Of a stretch of DNA of 64,000 bases, positions 1 through 22,900 are shown piece by piece. Source of the stretch: Cottoperca gobio. Its lineage: Eukaryota; Chordata; Actinopteri; Perciformes; Bovichtidae. The position numbers and the translations under genes are program-made. The notes under the pieces were generated by a model. It did not search any database and had not been told where the DNA came from. It saw nothing but the letters and a program-made list of their open reading frames with translations. Each line of letters begins with the position of its first letter. The first letter of the stretch is position 1. Location of the stretch: contig NC_041360.1 in the NCBI RefSeq assembly GCF_900634415.1, positions 10,451,952 to 10,515,951 on the forward strand. The letters are read 5' to 3'.

Positions 1-842
1 GAGTAGTCTTGTATATCCTTGTATTGTATACAATTGTTTCAACACAATATGACTTACATGTAAATGTATTGGATGATAACTATTTATTGCATGAATTTGA
101 AGTCAAATTTATTTATTTTATCAAATAAACTATTTATATACTTTACAGTGCAAAGGCAGAGTTTACTACACGGTGTGCGTGTGTGAATCAAGTGTTTTCA
201 TCACCACCTTAATGTACTCTCACAACAATTTGGATGGACTCCATGTCTTTACACATAGATGTACAGTCATGGTGTTTGTAATTTTCTTCCACCACGAGCT
301 TTCCACGTCATAAGGTCAGTGACTTAGGCAATAATGTCTGCATTGTGTATTTCTTTTATTTTTTTATTCTCCAGCACTCGTCATACACAGTCCACTTACT
401 GTAAATAAAATATGTTCTATACTGGAAACAAAGCTGAAGCCAAATCCATAACCTAGCACAGACCTATCAGGGGCCTGAGAGAACCAAAACTACAACTGCT
501 CTTACAGGGGTGAATGCAATTGGGTTGAATTGAACAGAATTAACATATCTTTACAGTTGCTGTGTGTGTCTCAACATGTAGTACTCAGAGAGTATGATAA
601 CAATACTACATGTTAATTTAGGACCGTCTACAAGTATCTGGAAAGTGCTTGGGTAACTCTCACTAATGAATCTCTTATCTACCTAAAAATGTCATGCAAG
701 CTAGAAGTTGTGGACTTGATCTGAAACAAACAGTCAGAAATGGGAACTATAAATATTTCATGGAGATAGTGTCAACCACTCCAAGTTGTGTAAGTGTAAT
801 AGCTCTCTGTATGTGCTTGTGCAAAGCAGTAAAGACACTCAC
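1..842 (-). other. mrpl23 intron after the third exon (partial)
   Basis: AT-rich DNA between the donor at 842 and the window edge. I searched the minus strand for the remaining uL23m exons and found none, so they lie outside the window. Confidence 0.7.
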
Positions 843-12115
<11,273 letters not shown>

Positions 12116-13861
12116 CACTGTTTCAGTTTTGATACATAAACTGTCAGGTAGTTGTTTGTAGTCTTTTCAAGGTTGTCAAATGAGACACGTGCATGTATGT
12201 ACTTCCGGGGTCACTTGCACAGCGTAGGCGTACTGGAAGTGGTCCATGTCCTTGAAGAAAACTTCTCAAATCTGCAGCATGGAAGTAGTCCTAAATATTT
12301 AGGCCTACCTGCATATTTAAATACGAATTCAAGGTGCACTGGAAGTAGCCTAAATTAGACGTGTTTAGATTCAAGTCACGTCACTGGAATTTGTTAAGTA
12401 ATCCTATATTATAGCACATGAGTCTTTGCATTACGTTTTTATCAGAATATTTTTAATATCTGCTACCAATTATACAGAGGATTTCATTCTTAACAGTACA
12501 CACAATAAACAGTTAGTTGCATAAAGTGAGAATGTGTTTTGTTATTAAAGACCATACTGTTTATTTTGCAGTGAAGGCGAGTTACATTTGCTGAATGTTT
12601 CATAAACCCATTAATTCCTCCACATTTTGTCAAATTTGTGTGGTGGACGCATAGATCTCATCTCTTATGATATTTTCTGTTGGCACATTTTCAATATTCT
12701 TTCTGCAATTTCAATGTAATCTCAATGTTACTATTTGAGAAAAGCTCACAAACAAAAAATATTTTACACATTTGCACAAACTATATTTAAGAATATTTTC
12801 TTTCATCACATGAAAAAAACCCACATTTATACATGAGCACATTCTGTGTACATTCATTACAGTTTGATGGAGAGGTAAATATCCATAAATAGACATTTAG
12901 ATTGTGATAATGAAACTATCGGAGTCCCTTTTAGTATGCAAAATATTCAATTGACAATTATCAGTTGTGGATCAGAAAATCAGTAAAGTAAATTAAAATA
13001 AAATAAAAAGAGTAATAATACATATTTTGTATTTGGAACGACTGCTTTGATCTCTTGCTTAGATAACAGCAGAGTAAACTTTATTATTAAGAATGGGTTT
13101 TGGGAATGTCACTGCTATAAGTATTTTCTCAGGGCACATATAATGAGACAGCAGCAGAGGGAGACATCGTCCCATCTCTCATTCAGACCCTTTGCCCCAG
13201 CGTCTGACCTCACAGCCACTATGATGTGCCCGCGGTGGGGGTAAGATTTATTAAAGGACCCCTGAGTGGAACATGAGTCCCTGGCTCAGCCGGTTCAGAC
13301 CTGGCAGGAAATGGACCACACTGACAGCCCACACTATGCCAGGAGGGAAGTTTCCATCCATATGATACCACGGAGTGTGTGTATGTGTGTGTGGACAGTG
13401 CTGGAGGGCAGTTAGGCAGTTGATTATTATGCAGTTGTTGAAATGTCTACCAGTTGGCACAGATATTTATCACACCGTCAGTTTCCTGTCATCCCTACTG
13501 TGTTTCAGTTGAGTTTTTTCCCTAAAGAAAAAGAACAGTTCACTGACATCCGTTCATCAGTTTTTTACTTGTGTGTTGCTCTGGAACTGGTTAACCTGAC
13601 AGCGTAGAGTATACTTTCAAAACTACTGTAATGTGCCACTGCATATAATGCATTAAAACATTAGATTATTCAATAAAATAAATTATTAAGTTGTATTGAA
13701 TACTCTATAACTCTAAAATCCATTAATCCTCATACATAAAGAGAGTACAGACCGTAATAGTGGTAAAAATCTGTTCCAGTAATACTTTGTTATCATTTAT
13801 GCATGACGTTAGAGTAGAGGATTAATACTTAATGGTTGCTGGTTCAAATCCCTGGATCAGC

Positions 13862-13881
13862 AAAAAAAAAAAAAAAAAAAA
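13862..13881. repeat. A20 homopolymer tract
   Basis: Twenty consecutive adenines directly after a B-box-like sequence, possibly a SINE tail. Confidence 0.9.
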
Positions 13882-15458
13882 TATTGCCTTTCTTTCATAA
13901 ACCATGAATTTGCTACAAGGTTGGATTATCAACTGGGTAAATTGAGCAACTGCCTTAACGCCCCACGACTCAGCGGCCCTGAATGCCCCAGGTTCACTGT
14001 GTGGCAATGAATATATGGAACTTTTATTAATGGATCTATATAGATAATGTATAATAAAAAAGGCCTAAATACAACTGAACGTGACGAAGAATTGACGAGA
14101 GAGAGATAAGAAAACGCCACCCAACAAGCCTGACTGGATTTGAAGTGGCGATGTTGTGGTTAATGGTTGGCACTATAAACCCCTGGGCTCCTGGGGCGCC
14201 GAGCTCTTGCATTTTTACCTAATTTTGAAACCCTGTTTTGTAGAGCGGGCCTTTGTGTATATCTATTTGTAATAGCCTTAATATTCTACTTGATATTTTG
14301 CTTAACCGAAAAATGTGTTATTATTTCAGTGTACGATACATTATCCATCACTTATATACCTTTTGTATACAGTGGTTGTATGTGAGTTATGTGAGTAAGG
14401 TTGATTTCCACGTTCTTATGACCCTTATACTACCTTGGCCCCAGACCTGGAGCTTGCTGTGGGAGCAGTAGCAGTAGCTGCGCTCCTTACCTCCGTCAGG
14501 GTGCCAATGTTAAGCAGTCAGTGCAGACCAAGGCCGGGTCTAAGGGGAGTGGAGGGGGCCAGCAACATGAACTGATGCAATCTTCAGCCAAAAGTCCGGT
14601 CTCACTCCAACTTTGCCATTTATAGATGCGATTCAAGCCTGTTTGTTAATGCACACAGTTGGGCTCTTTGATGGAAAATAAAAGTTAACTACATTATCTA
14701 ATTTCACTTGTTTCCATAAGAATACAAACCCGATTAATGTGGTTTTATTGCTTTTCAAATGACTGGGGCAAAAGCCTGTCAGAGTTCTGCTGCTGTCAAT
14801 ACTTTGTAAAATTGCTCTTTGTGAAAAATTATTTTATTATTTTATTATTTTATTTTTCAGATTTGCAGAAGTCACATTCTGGTTAATGGTTTGGCCAGTA
14901 AACTGCCTGGCCTTTATGGTCAAAGTACTTAATGTGTGACACACAGGCATACACATGCAAACATGCACATACACAAAGCCTCTCACACAGGTATGTGTGG
15001 TGGTATCGTCAAATCGTTTTCAGCTCAAAGGACAGATAACCTGCAGCTGGTGGGCAACAAGTATCTGACGCTGAGTATACAGAAACACAAGTCATTTATA
15101 CAGTAGAATTGCATGTGCAGGATCAGGTAATGCACATTTCTGTCTACCAAATGGGAACAAAAGGCGCAGAGACATCACACAATGTTAATTACAACAGTTA
15201 ACATCTGCTAATTGCCTGACAATATGTTCAAAGTGGTGCCCTACTGTCTGTCAAATGCTAGCAGACACATATGACAACTGTGAGAAAACACAGGGTTAGT
15301 GACTGTAAGGCCAAACAACTTTATAGAGATAAAATATAAGAAGACTATATGATAAATGTCCACGACGGTATGCACACACATATCTTATACCTATACTTGG
15401 TTGGACAAGTAAGGTTAGTGTTGAGTGTCATCAGATATAAATTATTACTAATATTAAG

Positions 15459-15463
15459 AGAGA

Positions 15464-15519
<56 letters not shown>
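15459..15519. repeat. (GA)n microsatellite
   Basis: GA dinucleotides with one ACAG interruption near 15475. Confidence 0.97.
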
Positions 15520-15521
<2 letters not shown>

Positions 15522-16404
15522 CAGGTTCAGGTCTGGGGCAGTGGAAAGTGGCTGTTTGTGTCACAGTACAAAAAGGGAGAAAGTAAAGTAAGGGAGGAGG
15601 AGGGAATGCTCTAATAGCAGAGGTGGAGAGACGGAAACAGTTCAGTCCACAGCGGGATTGTCCCGCCAAGAGCGGGCACAGGGGCCGCATGGAAACTTTC
15701 TCCCTCTAACTCAGGCAGCCGAAGGAGAAGTTGTCGGTATTGAATATCCTAGAGAAGAAAAAAGAGAAATAGTAAATTGAAGATCCAGACGTGAAGATGG
15801 AAAAGTTTGTCAGTTGAAGTGAATAGTTTTGCATGTAACGGGACTGTTTAAATGTTTCCCTGTGAAGCCACTTCATCCTGGACCATACCGATGCCTTGAA
15901 TTCTTTCCCCAAATAGTTACTCAGCTAAAATGTGTGATAATGAAAACTTTGGTTTTCATATAATGCTATGTGCAAAACACCTAATTCAATTATTGCAGTG
16001 CAGTAGCACCATAGAGTGACAGGGTGCAGAGGAGGTACAGGAACATGATCAAAGATAGAGAACAATTAGTGAGAGTCCAGATCCCATCCAACAGTGGCCT
16101 ATTAATGTCTTCGGTCACAAGTGGAGCTCATACAGTAGGATTGGGCTGCTGTATGTTATGTGTGTTATGTACCACAGTGAGGGATGAGGCAAAACTGTGT
16201 CGGGGGAGCCAATTATAATTTTTTGGCAGGAGTTGTTTATAAAAATCCTTCTCATCCCACGTTGACAATCTGTAGAAGATGTTTCATGGATACAAGACTC
16301 ACAAAGCCTCAGTGGCTTATTATCTCTAAGGGTTCACTGAACAAGTCAGTCAAACTATACTCGCATTTTAAGCTACCCATATGGCATGGGTCTATGAGCG
16401 GTTG

Positions 16405-16695
16405 GTCCACCACTTTGGTCCAGACTGAGATATCTCAACAACTATTGGATGGATTGGTATGAATTTTGGTATATACATTCATGGTGCCTAGAGGAAGAAT
16501 TCTAGTGACTCAGCTGATCCCCTGACTTTTCATCTAGCACCATCAATTGGTCAAAGTTTTAATTTATCCAGTGAACATCTACTAGATGGATTGCCTGAGG
16601 AACATTTACTGAGACGGTTCCCAGACAATGAATACTAATAAATACATTCAGCACCATCATCTAGTTAAAATTCTAATATGTCCAATTCTTTAGGT
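16405..16695. repeat. Dispersed teleost repeat fragment
   Basis: Contains the module 'TATCTCAACAACTATTGGAT' followed by related degenerate units (CCAGTGAACATCT, TCCCAGACAATG). A second degenerate copy of the module is visible in this window at 51740-51850. I recognise the pattern as a high-copy teleost repeat; its class was not determined. Confidence 0.55.
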
Positions 16696-17090
16696 TATGA
16701 TCAAGCGTCAACCTCCGGGTCTGAAAAGTGAAGCCCATGTGCCTTAAACCTGTATTCTTTCTAAAGGCCAGCAGGAGGCGACTCTAAGTCTAATTGTATT
16801 GTATTGTAGGTTTAGGGCATGACTACCTTGTGATTGACAGTTCGCTATCACATTGTCCGGTTTGAATGTTGTCCGTGTTTTTGTCTTTGAAATTCAACCC
16901 TTTCATGGTGTACTTTCTGTTAATAAAGTTAATTGTAACATTTTGTTTGCTTAACAATAATCAGCGTTCAGTTGTACTCCACCCTCTTGTGTCACTGGTT
17001 CCAAAAAAACATGATGGCAAAATGCCCAACTACCAGCTTTAAAACCGTAGTCCCCAAACCAATGGGTGACATCACGGTGGCAAGGTCAAT
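16696..17090. repeat. Dispersed teleost repeat fragment bordering the TATC array
   Basis: Contains 'AAAGGCCAGCAGGAGGCGAC', a later 'TTCAACCCTTTCATGGTGTA' block and 'CCAATGGGTGACATCACG'. I recognise these from a teleost interspersed repeat. It has no open frame and ends directly at the tetranucleotide array. Confidence 0.5.
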
Positions 17091-17103
17091 TTATTTTATG
17101 CAG

Positions 17104-17204
17104 TCTATCAATATATCTATCTATCTATCAATATATTGATCTATCTATCTATCTATCTATCAAGATATCTATATATCTATATATTTATATCTATCAATAT
17201 ATCG

Positions 17205-17251
<47 letters not shown>

Positions 17252-17378
17252 AATCAATCAATCATCATCAATCATCTATCTATCTATCATCTATCTATCT
17301 ATCTATCTATCTCTCTATCTCTCTATCTATCTATCATCTATCTATCTATCTATCTATCTATCTCTCTATCTATCTATC

Positions 17379-17458
<80 letters not shown>

Positions 17459-17476
17459 ATCGATCTATCTATCGTA

Positions 17477-17509
<33 letters not shown>

Positions 17510-17527
17510 ATCTAACTATCTATCTAC

Positions 17528-17621
<94 letters not shown>

Positions 17622-17723
17622 ATCTATCTATCAATCTATCTATCGATATATCTATCTATCAATCAATCTATCATCTATCTATCGATCGATCTATCTATCT
17701 ATCAATCTATCAAGCTATCTATA

Positions 17724-17767
<44 letters not shown>

Positions 17768-17817
17768 AATCTATCTATCTATCTATCTATCTATCAATCT
17801 ATCTATCTATCTATCTA

Positions 17818-17856
<39 letters not shown>

Positions 17857-17888
17857 ATATCAATCAATCAATCAATCAATCTATCTAC

Positions 17889-17929
<41 letters not shown>

Positions 17930-17955
17930 CATCATCTATCTATCTATGTCTATGT
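17104..17955. repeat. (TATC)n tetranucleotide array, 5' side of the LINE
   Basis: About 850 bp of TATC/CTAT units with CAAT variants and two internal (AT)n blocks near 17570-17618 and 17820-17853. The long YLSI-type open frames here are purely repeat-encoded and were not annotated as genes. The array ends where the LINE 5' UTR begins. Confidence 0.97.
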
Positions 17956-18162
17956 GATGTGATGGTGACGGTGGAGAGAGGAGAGAGAGAGATCGGATCG
18001 CGTGAGTTTACTAACCGTTTCACTTTTCTAACTAACTTTTCTTTCATGTTGTAAGTTATATGAGTGTCTGATGAGTGTTTAGTCGTTTATTGTTGGCGTG
18101 TTTTGTCGGGGTTTAGAGAGTTTTGAGAGGTTGTGACCGCCGCTGGGCGGCGCGTCTGTGTG

Positions 18163-18195
<33 letters not shown>

Positions 18196-18231
18196 TGTGA
18201 GTGGCGCAGCGCGCAGCGCGCAGCTGCCGGC

Positions 18232-19944
18232 ATGGATCCCCACCGCAAACTGACTCGCAAACATGGGTTTAAAGTGTCCCCCAGCTTCCCCTGCTCCGTG
18301 GAGGAGGTCAGCGTGGCTGTGGGGAAGTTAGTAGGGTACCCGAGTGTGATGTTTGCGGCGAGGATGGGAGGGGGAGTGGTGATCTTTGTGAGTAGCATTG
18401 AGAAGGCTAACGCAGTGGTGGAGTCCGGTATTGTCTTGAATGAGATGAGCGTATCAGTGATTCCTTTAACTACACCGGCCACTAAAGTCACCATATCAAA
18501 TGTCCCTCCTATGATGGAGAATGAGGACTTAAAGAGAGAGCTGTCTAGGTATGGAAAGATAGTGTCTGAGATGAGGAAGCTCCCATCATCAGGATCCAAG
18601 AATACAGTATTAAAACACTGTATATCTGATAAGAGACAGGTCCTGATGGTTCTTAATAAAAGAGACGAGGAGCTCAATCTGGTCCTTAAACTGAAGGCTG
18701 ATGAGTTCCCTTATGTAATGTTTGTCAGCTCAGGGAACTGGAGGTGTTTTAGCTGTGGGAAAGAGGGTCACATAGCTAGAACATGTCCACAAAAGAATCA
18801 GAAGCAGCCTGAGACAGAGGGAGAGAGGAGTGGGACTGACCGGACTCGGTCTGGGGGGCCGGCGGTGGCCCCTCGGGCTCGGTCTGGGGGACCGACGGTG
18901 GCCCCTCGGACTCAGTCTGGGGAGCCGGCGGTGGCCCCTCGGGCTCGGTCTGGGGGGCCGGCGGTGGCCCCTCAGGCTCAGTCTGAGACTGAAGCAGGTC
19001 CAAGCAAAGAACAACATGCTGACAGTGTAGAGAATGTGATCCCAGCTGCCTCTGCTGGGCCATCTCTAGACCTAGGAGCTGGTGCAGTGGAGGCAGAACA
19101 GACTATTGGTCCTGATGCAGGTTCCCCTGAGAACCCCACAGTCCCTGATGCTGGTGCAGCAGCCACAGAACAGACTATTGGTCCTGATGCAGGTTCCCCT
19201 GGGAACCCCACAGTCCCTGATGCTGCAGCAGCCACAGAGCAGACTTGTGGGCCCTGCAAACCTCACTGAGGAAACAGCTGAGGGGAAAAACTGTGCCAAA
19301 ACATCTGCACAGAAAAGGAAAAAGAAAGACAAAAGGGATGACGCGCAGGCCAAAAAAATAGTGAGAGAGCAGGTGAGACAACAGGTAGAGGAGGAGAAAC
19401 AAGTGGAGGAGGAGGAGGAGAAAGAGGGGCAGGTTGAGGTAGAGATGGAGAAGCAAGCGGAGGTGGAGGAACAGGCAGAGGAGGAGAAACAAGTGGAGGA
19501 GGAGGAGGAGAGAAAGAGGGGCAGGTCGAGGTTGAGGCAGAGATGGAGGAGCAAGCAGAGGTGGAGGAACAGGCAGAGGTGGAGGAACAGGTGGTGATGG
19601 AAGAGGAGGAGGAGGAGGATGAAGAGAAGCAGGAGGATGAAGAGGAGCAGGAGGACTGTGCTGAGAGCAGCCAGCCTCTCTCTGAGTCTCAGTGCTCAGC
19701 AGCAGCACAGCATAAGCTGCACACAATACAGGAGATACAGAAGTTCCTGAGAGACACAAAAAACAAACAAGTCAAAATAGAAGATCATTTTGTAGATAAG
19801 AGTGTGTTGCTCTTGTCTGTAAGAACTCAGATAAACAATAGAGGGGAAGAGGGTTTTACAGACCATGAATACTATAGACTAAAAAATTTGGTTTCAAGAC
19901 TAAAAACAGAGCTTTCAAATGAAGGACAAAAAGAGAAGGCCTGA
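18232..19944 (+). CDS. LINE ORF1 protein (RNA-binding, CCHC zinc knuckle), two frameshifts
   Basis: ORF1 proteins of L1/Tx1 elements bind the element RNA and form the retrotransposition particle. The start at 18232 (MDPHRKLTRK) is preferred over an in-frame ATG at 18133 that would translate the GT repeat. An RRM-like segment (VTISNVPPMMENEDL) precedes one zinc knuckle, CFSCGKEGHIARTC, near residue 175. Next come four to five 33-bp repeats (SGGPAVAPRAR-like) and two 72-bp repeats. The first frame stops at 19269. Sense continues in the +2 frame to about 19510, then back in the original frame to 19944 through a Glu-rich stretch and a tail with HTIQEIQKFLRD. The second shift is a 2-bp GA gain: GAGAGAAAG where the upstream copy of the same repeat has GAGAAAG. 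This copy therefore probably does not make full-length ORF1. Confidence 0.85.
18840..18980 (+). repeat. 33-bp coding tandem repeat in LINE ORF1
   Basis: About four GC-rich units, each starting near CGGTCTGGGG and encoding an 11-residue SGGPAVAPRAR-type repeat. They directly follow the zinc knuckle. Confidence 0.9.
19096..19239 (+). repeat. 72-bp coding tandem duplication in LINE ORF1
   Basis: Two copies of a 24-residue unit starting EQTIGPDAGSP, exactly 72 bp apart; the second copy is 3 bp shorter near its end. The first ORF1 frameshift lies just after it. Confidence 0.88.
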
Positions 19945-19999
19945 GACAGTCTCTTTACTGTCCATTTTAATGTGTGTGTCACTCCTCACAGCCAGCATA

Positions 20000-22900
20000 A
20001 TGAGCAGTTTTAAAATCTCCTCTCTCAACATAAATGGAGCTAGAGATGTGAAAAAAAGAGCATGTCTTTTTGAGTTTTTAAAACTGAAAAAAATAGACAT
20101 CGCAATGCTCCAGGAGACTCACAGCGACACTGTGAACAGCACTGACTGGAGGAGAGAATGGGATGGGGACATGGTCTTAAGTAATTTTAGCAACACCAGG
20201 GCGGGAGTGGCAATCCTCTTTGCTAAAAACTTTTTACCAAAGTCCTACACTGTGGAGGAAAAGATAAAAGGCAGGTTTTTAGTAGTAAAAGCTAAATATG
20301 AGCTTTTTAATCTGGTTTTTATAAATATTTATGCTCCAAACTCGGGACCGGAACGAGTTGAGTTTTTAAAAAACCTCAGTGTGTTTTTAAGTGAGTGTGA
20401 TCCAGAGGAGTTCTTGTTTTTAGGGGGTGATTTTAATTGCACTGCAGACTGTACAGTAGACAGGAATCACCGTGAACCTCATGCTGCTTCAGGGAGAGCC
20501 CTGAAGCAGATGATCTCAGCTCACAGTCTGAGTGATGTCTGGAGAGAGCATCACTCAGGACAGAAAGAGTACACATGGGTTCAATGTCGAGATAATATGA
20601 TGTCAATGGCGAGGCTAGACAGGTTTTATTGTTTTAAGCACCATTTTAATGTTTTTAAAGGGTGCACTATTCAACCTGTGGCTTTTACTGATCATTCTGT
20701 TGTTTGTTGTGATGTTTTTATTGCATACATAAGGTGCAAATCTGCATATTGGCATTTTAACACTGCTCTGCTTTTAGACTCACATTTTAAAGAGGTTTTT
20801 ATTTATTTTTGGAAATGTTTTAGAGAAGAAAAGGGTGATTTTAACTCATTGAGACAGTGGTGGGATCGTGGGAAAGCCGACATAAAGCAGCTCTGTCTAC
20901 AGTACACTTTCAATGTTTCTCAAGACATTACTAAGTCAATGAAAGCTCTTGAGTTAGAAATAGTGGAGTTACAGAGTTCTGCAGATTCCACAGGAAAAAG
21001 AGGCTGTTTTGAAGACCTCAAATCTAAAAGAGCCATCTTGGCAGACCTGCTAGACTCCAGAGCACAGGGGGCGCTGGTCCGGTCCCGTTTCCAGAACACC
21101 ACCCTCATGGACTCACCGACTAAATACTTCTTTGGCCTGGAGAAGAAGAACGGGCAGAGCAGACAGATCCACTCTCTACGGTCGTCAGGAGGACAACAGC
21201 TGACAGGAAGCACAGAGGTTCGTCAGAGAGCGGTGGAGTTCTACTCAGAACTCTACAAAACAGAGTACCGGGAAGATACAGAGGCTTTTAATCTGTTTTG
21301 CAGTAACCTGCCTAGAGTCTCTGAGGACTCTAATGAAGAGCTGGAGGGGCCTCTGACGGAGGAGGAGGTGCTGACGGCCCTGAACAGCATGCAGGGGGGG
21401 AAGGCCCCTGGAATAGACGGCCTACCACCAGAGTTCTACAGAACTTTCTGGGCGGTTTTAAAGACAGATATTTTAGATGTTTTTAACGGAAGTTTTAAAG
21501 ACTCAATCCTCCCACAGAGCTGCAGGAGAGCGGTTTTAACCCTCCTGCCCAAAAAAGGAGATCCGCAGGACATTAAAAACTGGAGGCCTGTATCGCTGCT
21601 CTGCTCGGACTATAAACTGCTCTCCAAAGTCCTGGCCTCCAGGCTGAAGAAGGTGATGGACCAGGTCATCGACCGGACCCAGTCCTACTGTGTGCCTGGC
21701 AGGTCCATAGTAGACAATGTGTCGCTGATTAGAGACCTTTTGGAAGTCTCGAGTTCATTGGGCATTAACACTGGTCTGATTTCCTTAGACCAGGAAAAGG
21801 CGTTTGACCGGGTTGAGCACCGCTACCTGTGGAGAGTCCTGGAGAGGTTCGGCCTCAGCCCTGGTTTCATCGCCAAGATAAAAGTAATGTACGAGAACAT
21901 TGAGAGTGTGCTGAAAATCAATGGCTGTCTGAGTAGACCCTTTAAGGCAACGAGGGGGGTTAGACAGGGCTGCTCGATGTCGGGCATGTTATATGCTTTC
22001 TCCATTGAACCAATGTTGCACAATGTCCGTTGTTGTATAAAGGGCTTGGTTTTACCAATGTATAATAACCCTTTTGTTTTATCGGCCTATGCAGACGACA
22101 TCATCGTTTTTATAAGGGACCAACAGGATATTTTAAAGTTGGGAGAAATTGTCAACATTTCTGGGAAAATCTCCTCCGCTAAGGTAAACTGGGGGAAAAG
22201 TGAGGCCTTAGCGGTGGGGGCTTGGAGCAATGGTCTTCCTCAACTCCCAGGTGGTTTAACTTGGAAGAGGGGGGGTTTGAAGTACCTTGGCATCCACTTA
22301 GGAAACGAAGAAAATGTTAAAAAGAATTGGGAAGGAGTCATTGAGAAAGTGGAAGGGAGACTTGGAAAATGGCGGTGGCTTCTTCCCCAGATGTCCTACA
22401 GAGGCAGAGTGTTAGTCATAAACAATTTAGTGGCATCTACACTCTGGCACAAACTTAAATGTGTCGAACCCCCTTGTGGTCTTTTAAAAACCCTACAGGC
22501 AGCGATTTTAAACTTCTTTTGGGACAAGCTACATTGGGTGTCTCAAGCTGTTCTGTATCTGCCAAAAGAAGAAGGGGGCCAGGGTTTAATACACCTTGAG
22601 AGCCGGACTGCTGCTTTTAAACTACAGTTTTTACAGAGGTACCTGACAGGGCCTGATGATGTCGTCTGGAGGCCGGTAGCCAGCACCATTTTTAAGGGAG
22701 TTGCTAACCTGGGTTTGGATGCATCTCTGTTTTTAATGAACTGTTGTTTTATTCGTGTGTGTGAGCTGCCTCCTTTTTACCAAGGACTAATCAGGGCATG
22801 GACACTGTTCAAATGGAACCGCCTTGAACCCGCAGCATCTCTGTACTGGCTTCTGGAGGAGCCTCTGGTGTGGGGTGCCTGGCTGGACCTGCAGGATGAC

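Larger units (their letters stand above)
12116..16410. other. Non-coding region upstream of mrpl23
   Basis: No exon could be supported on either strand. It contains an A20 tract (13862-13881), a (GA)n array (15459-15519) and degenerate dispersed-repeat sequence. A stretch at 13840-13853 resembles a pol III B box (GGTTCAAATCC) followed by the A-tract, which could be the tail of an old tRNA-derived SINE; no matching A box was found. The mrpl23 promoter is expected just above 12115, but no TATA element stands out. Confidence 0.55.

Noticed and set aside
13251..13460. Minus-strand 69-codon frame
   Set aside because: Includes a GT repeat, and the rest matches nothing I recognise; no splice context.
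15694..15765. Minus-strand segment after a good pyrimidine tract giving IFNTDNFSFGCLS and a stop
   Set aside because: Looks like a last exon, but no upstream exon in compatible phase and no recognised protein family; kept only as a note.
17066..17957. Long YLSI-repeat open frames of up to 273 codons
   Set aside because: They are the translation of the (TATC)n array; a 4-bp repeat without stops is open in every frame.
18727..19759. Minus-strand open frames of up to 194 codons opposite the LINE
   Set aside because: Shadows of the G/C-rich and GAG-repeat coding strand of ORF1; no homology seen.
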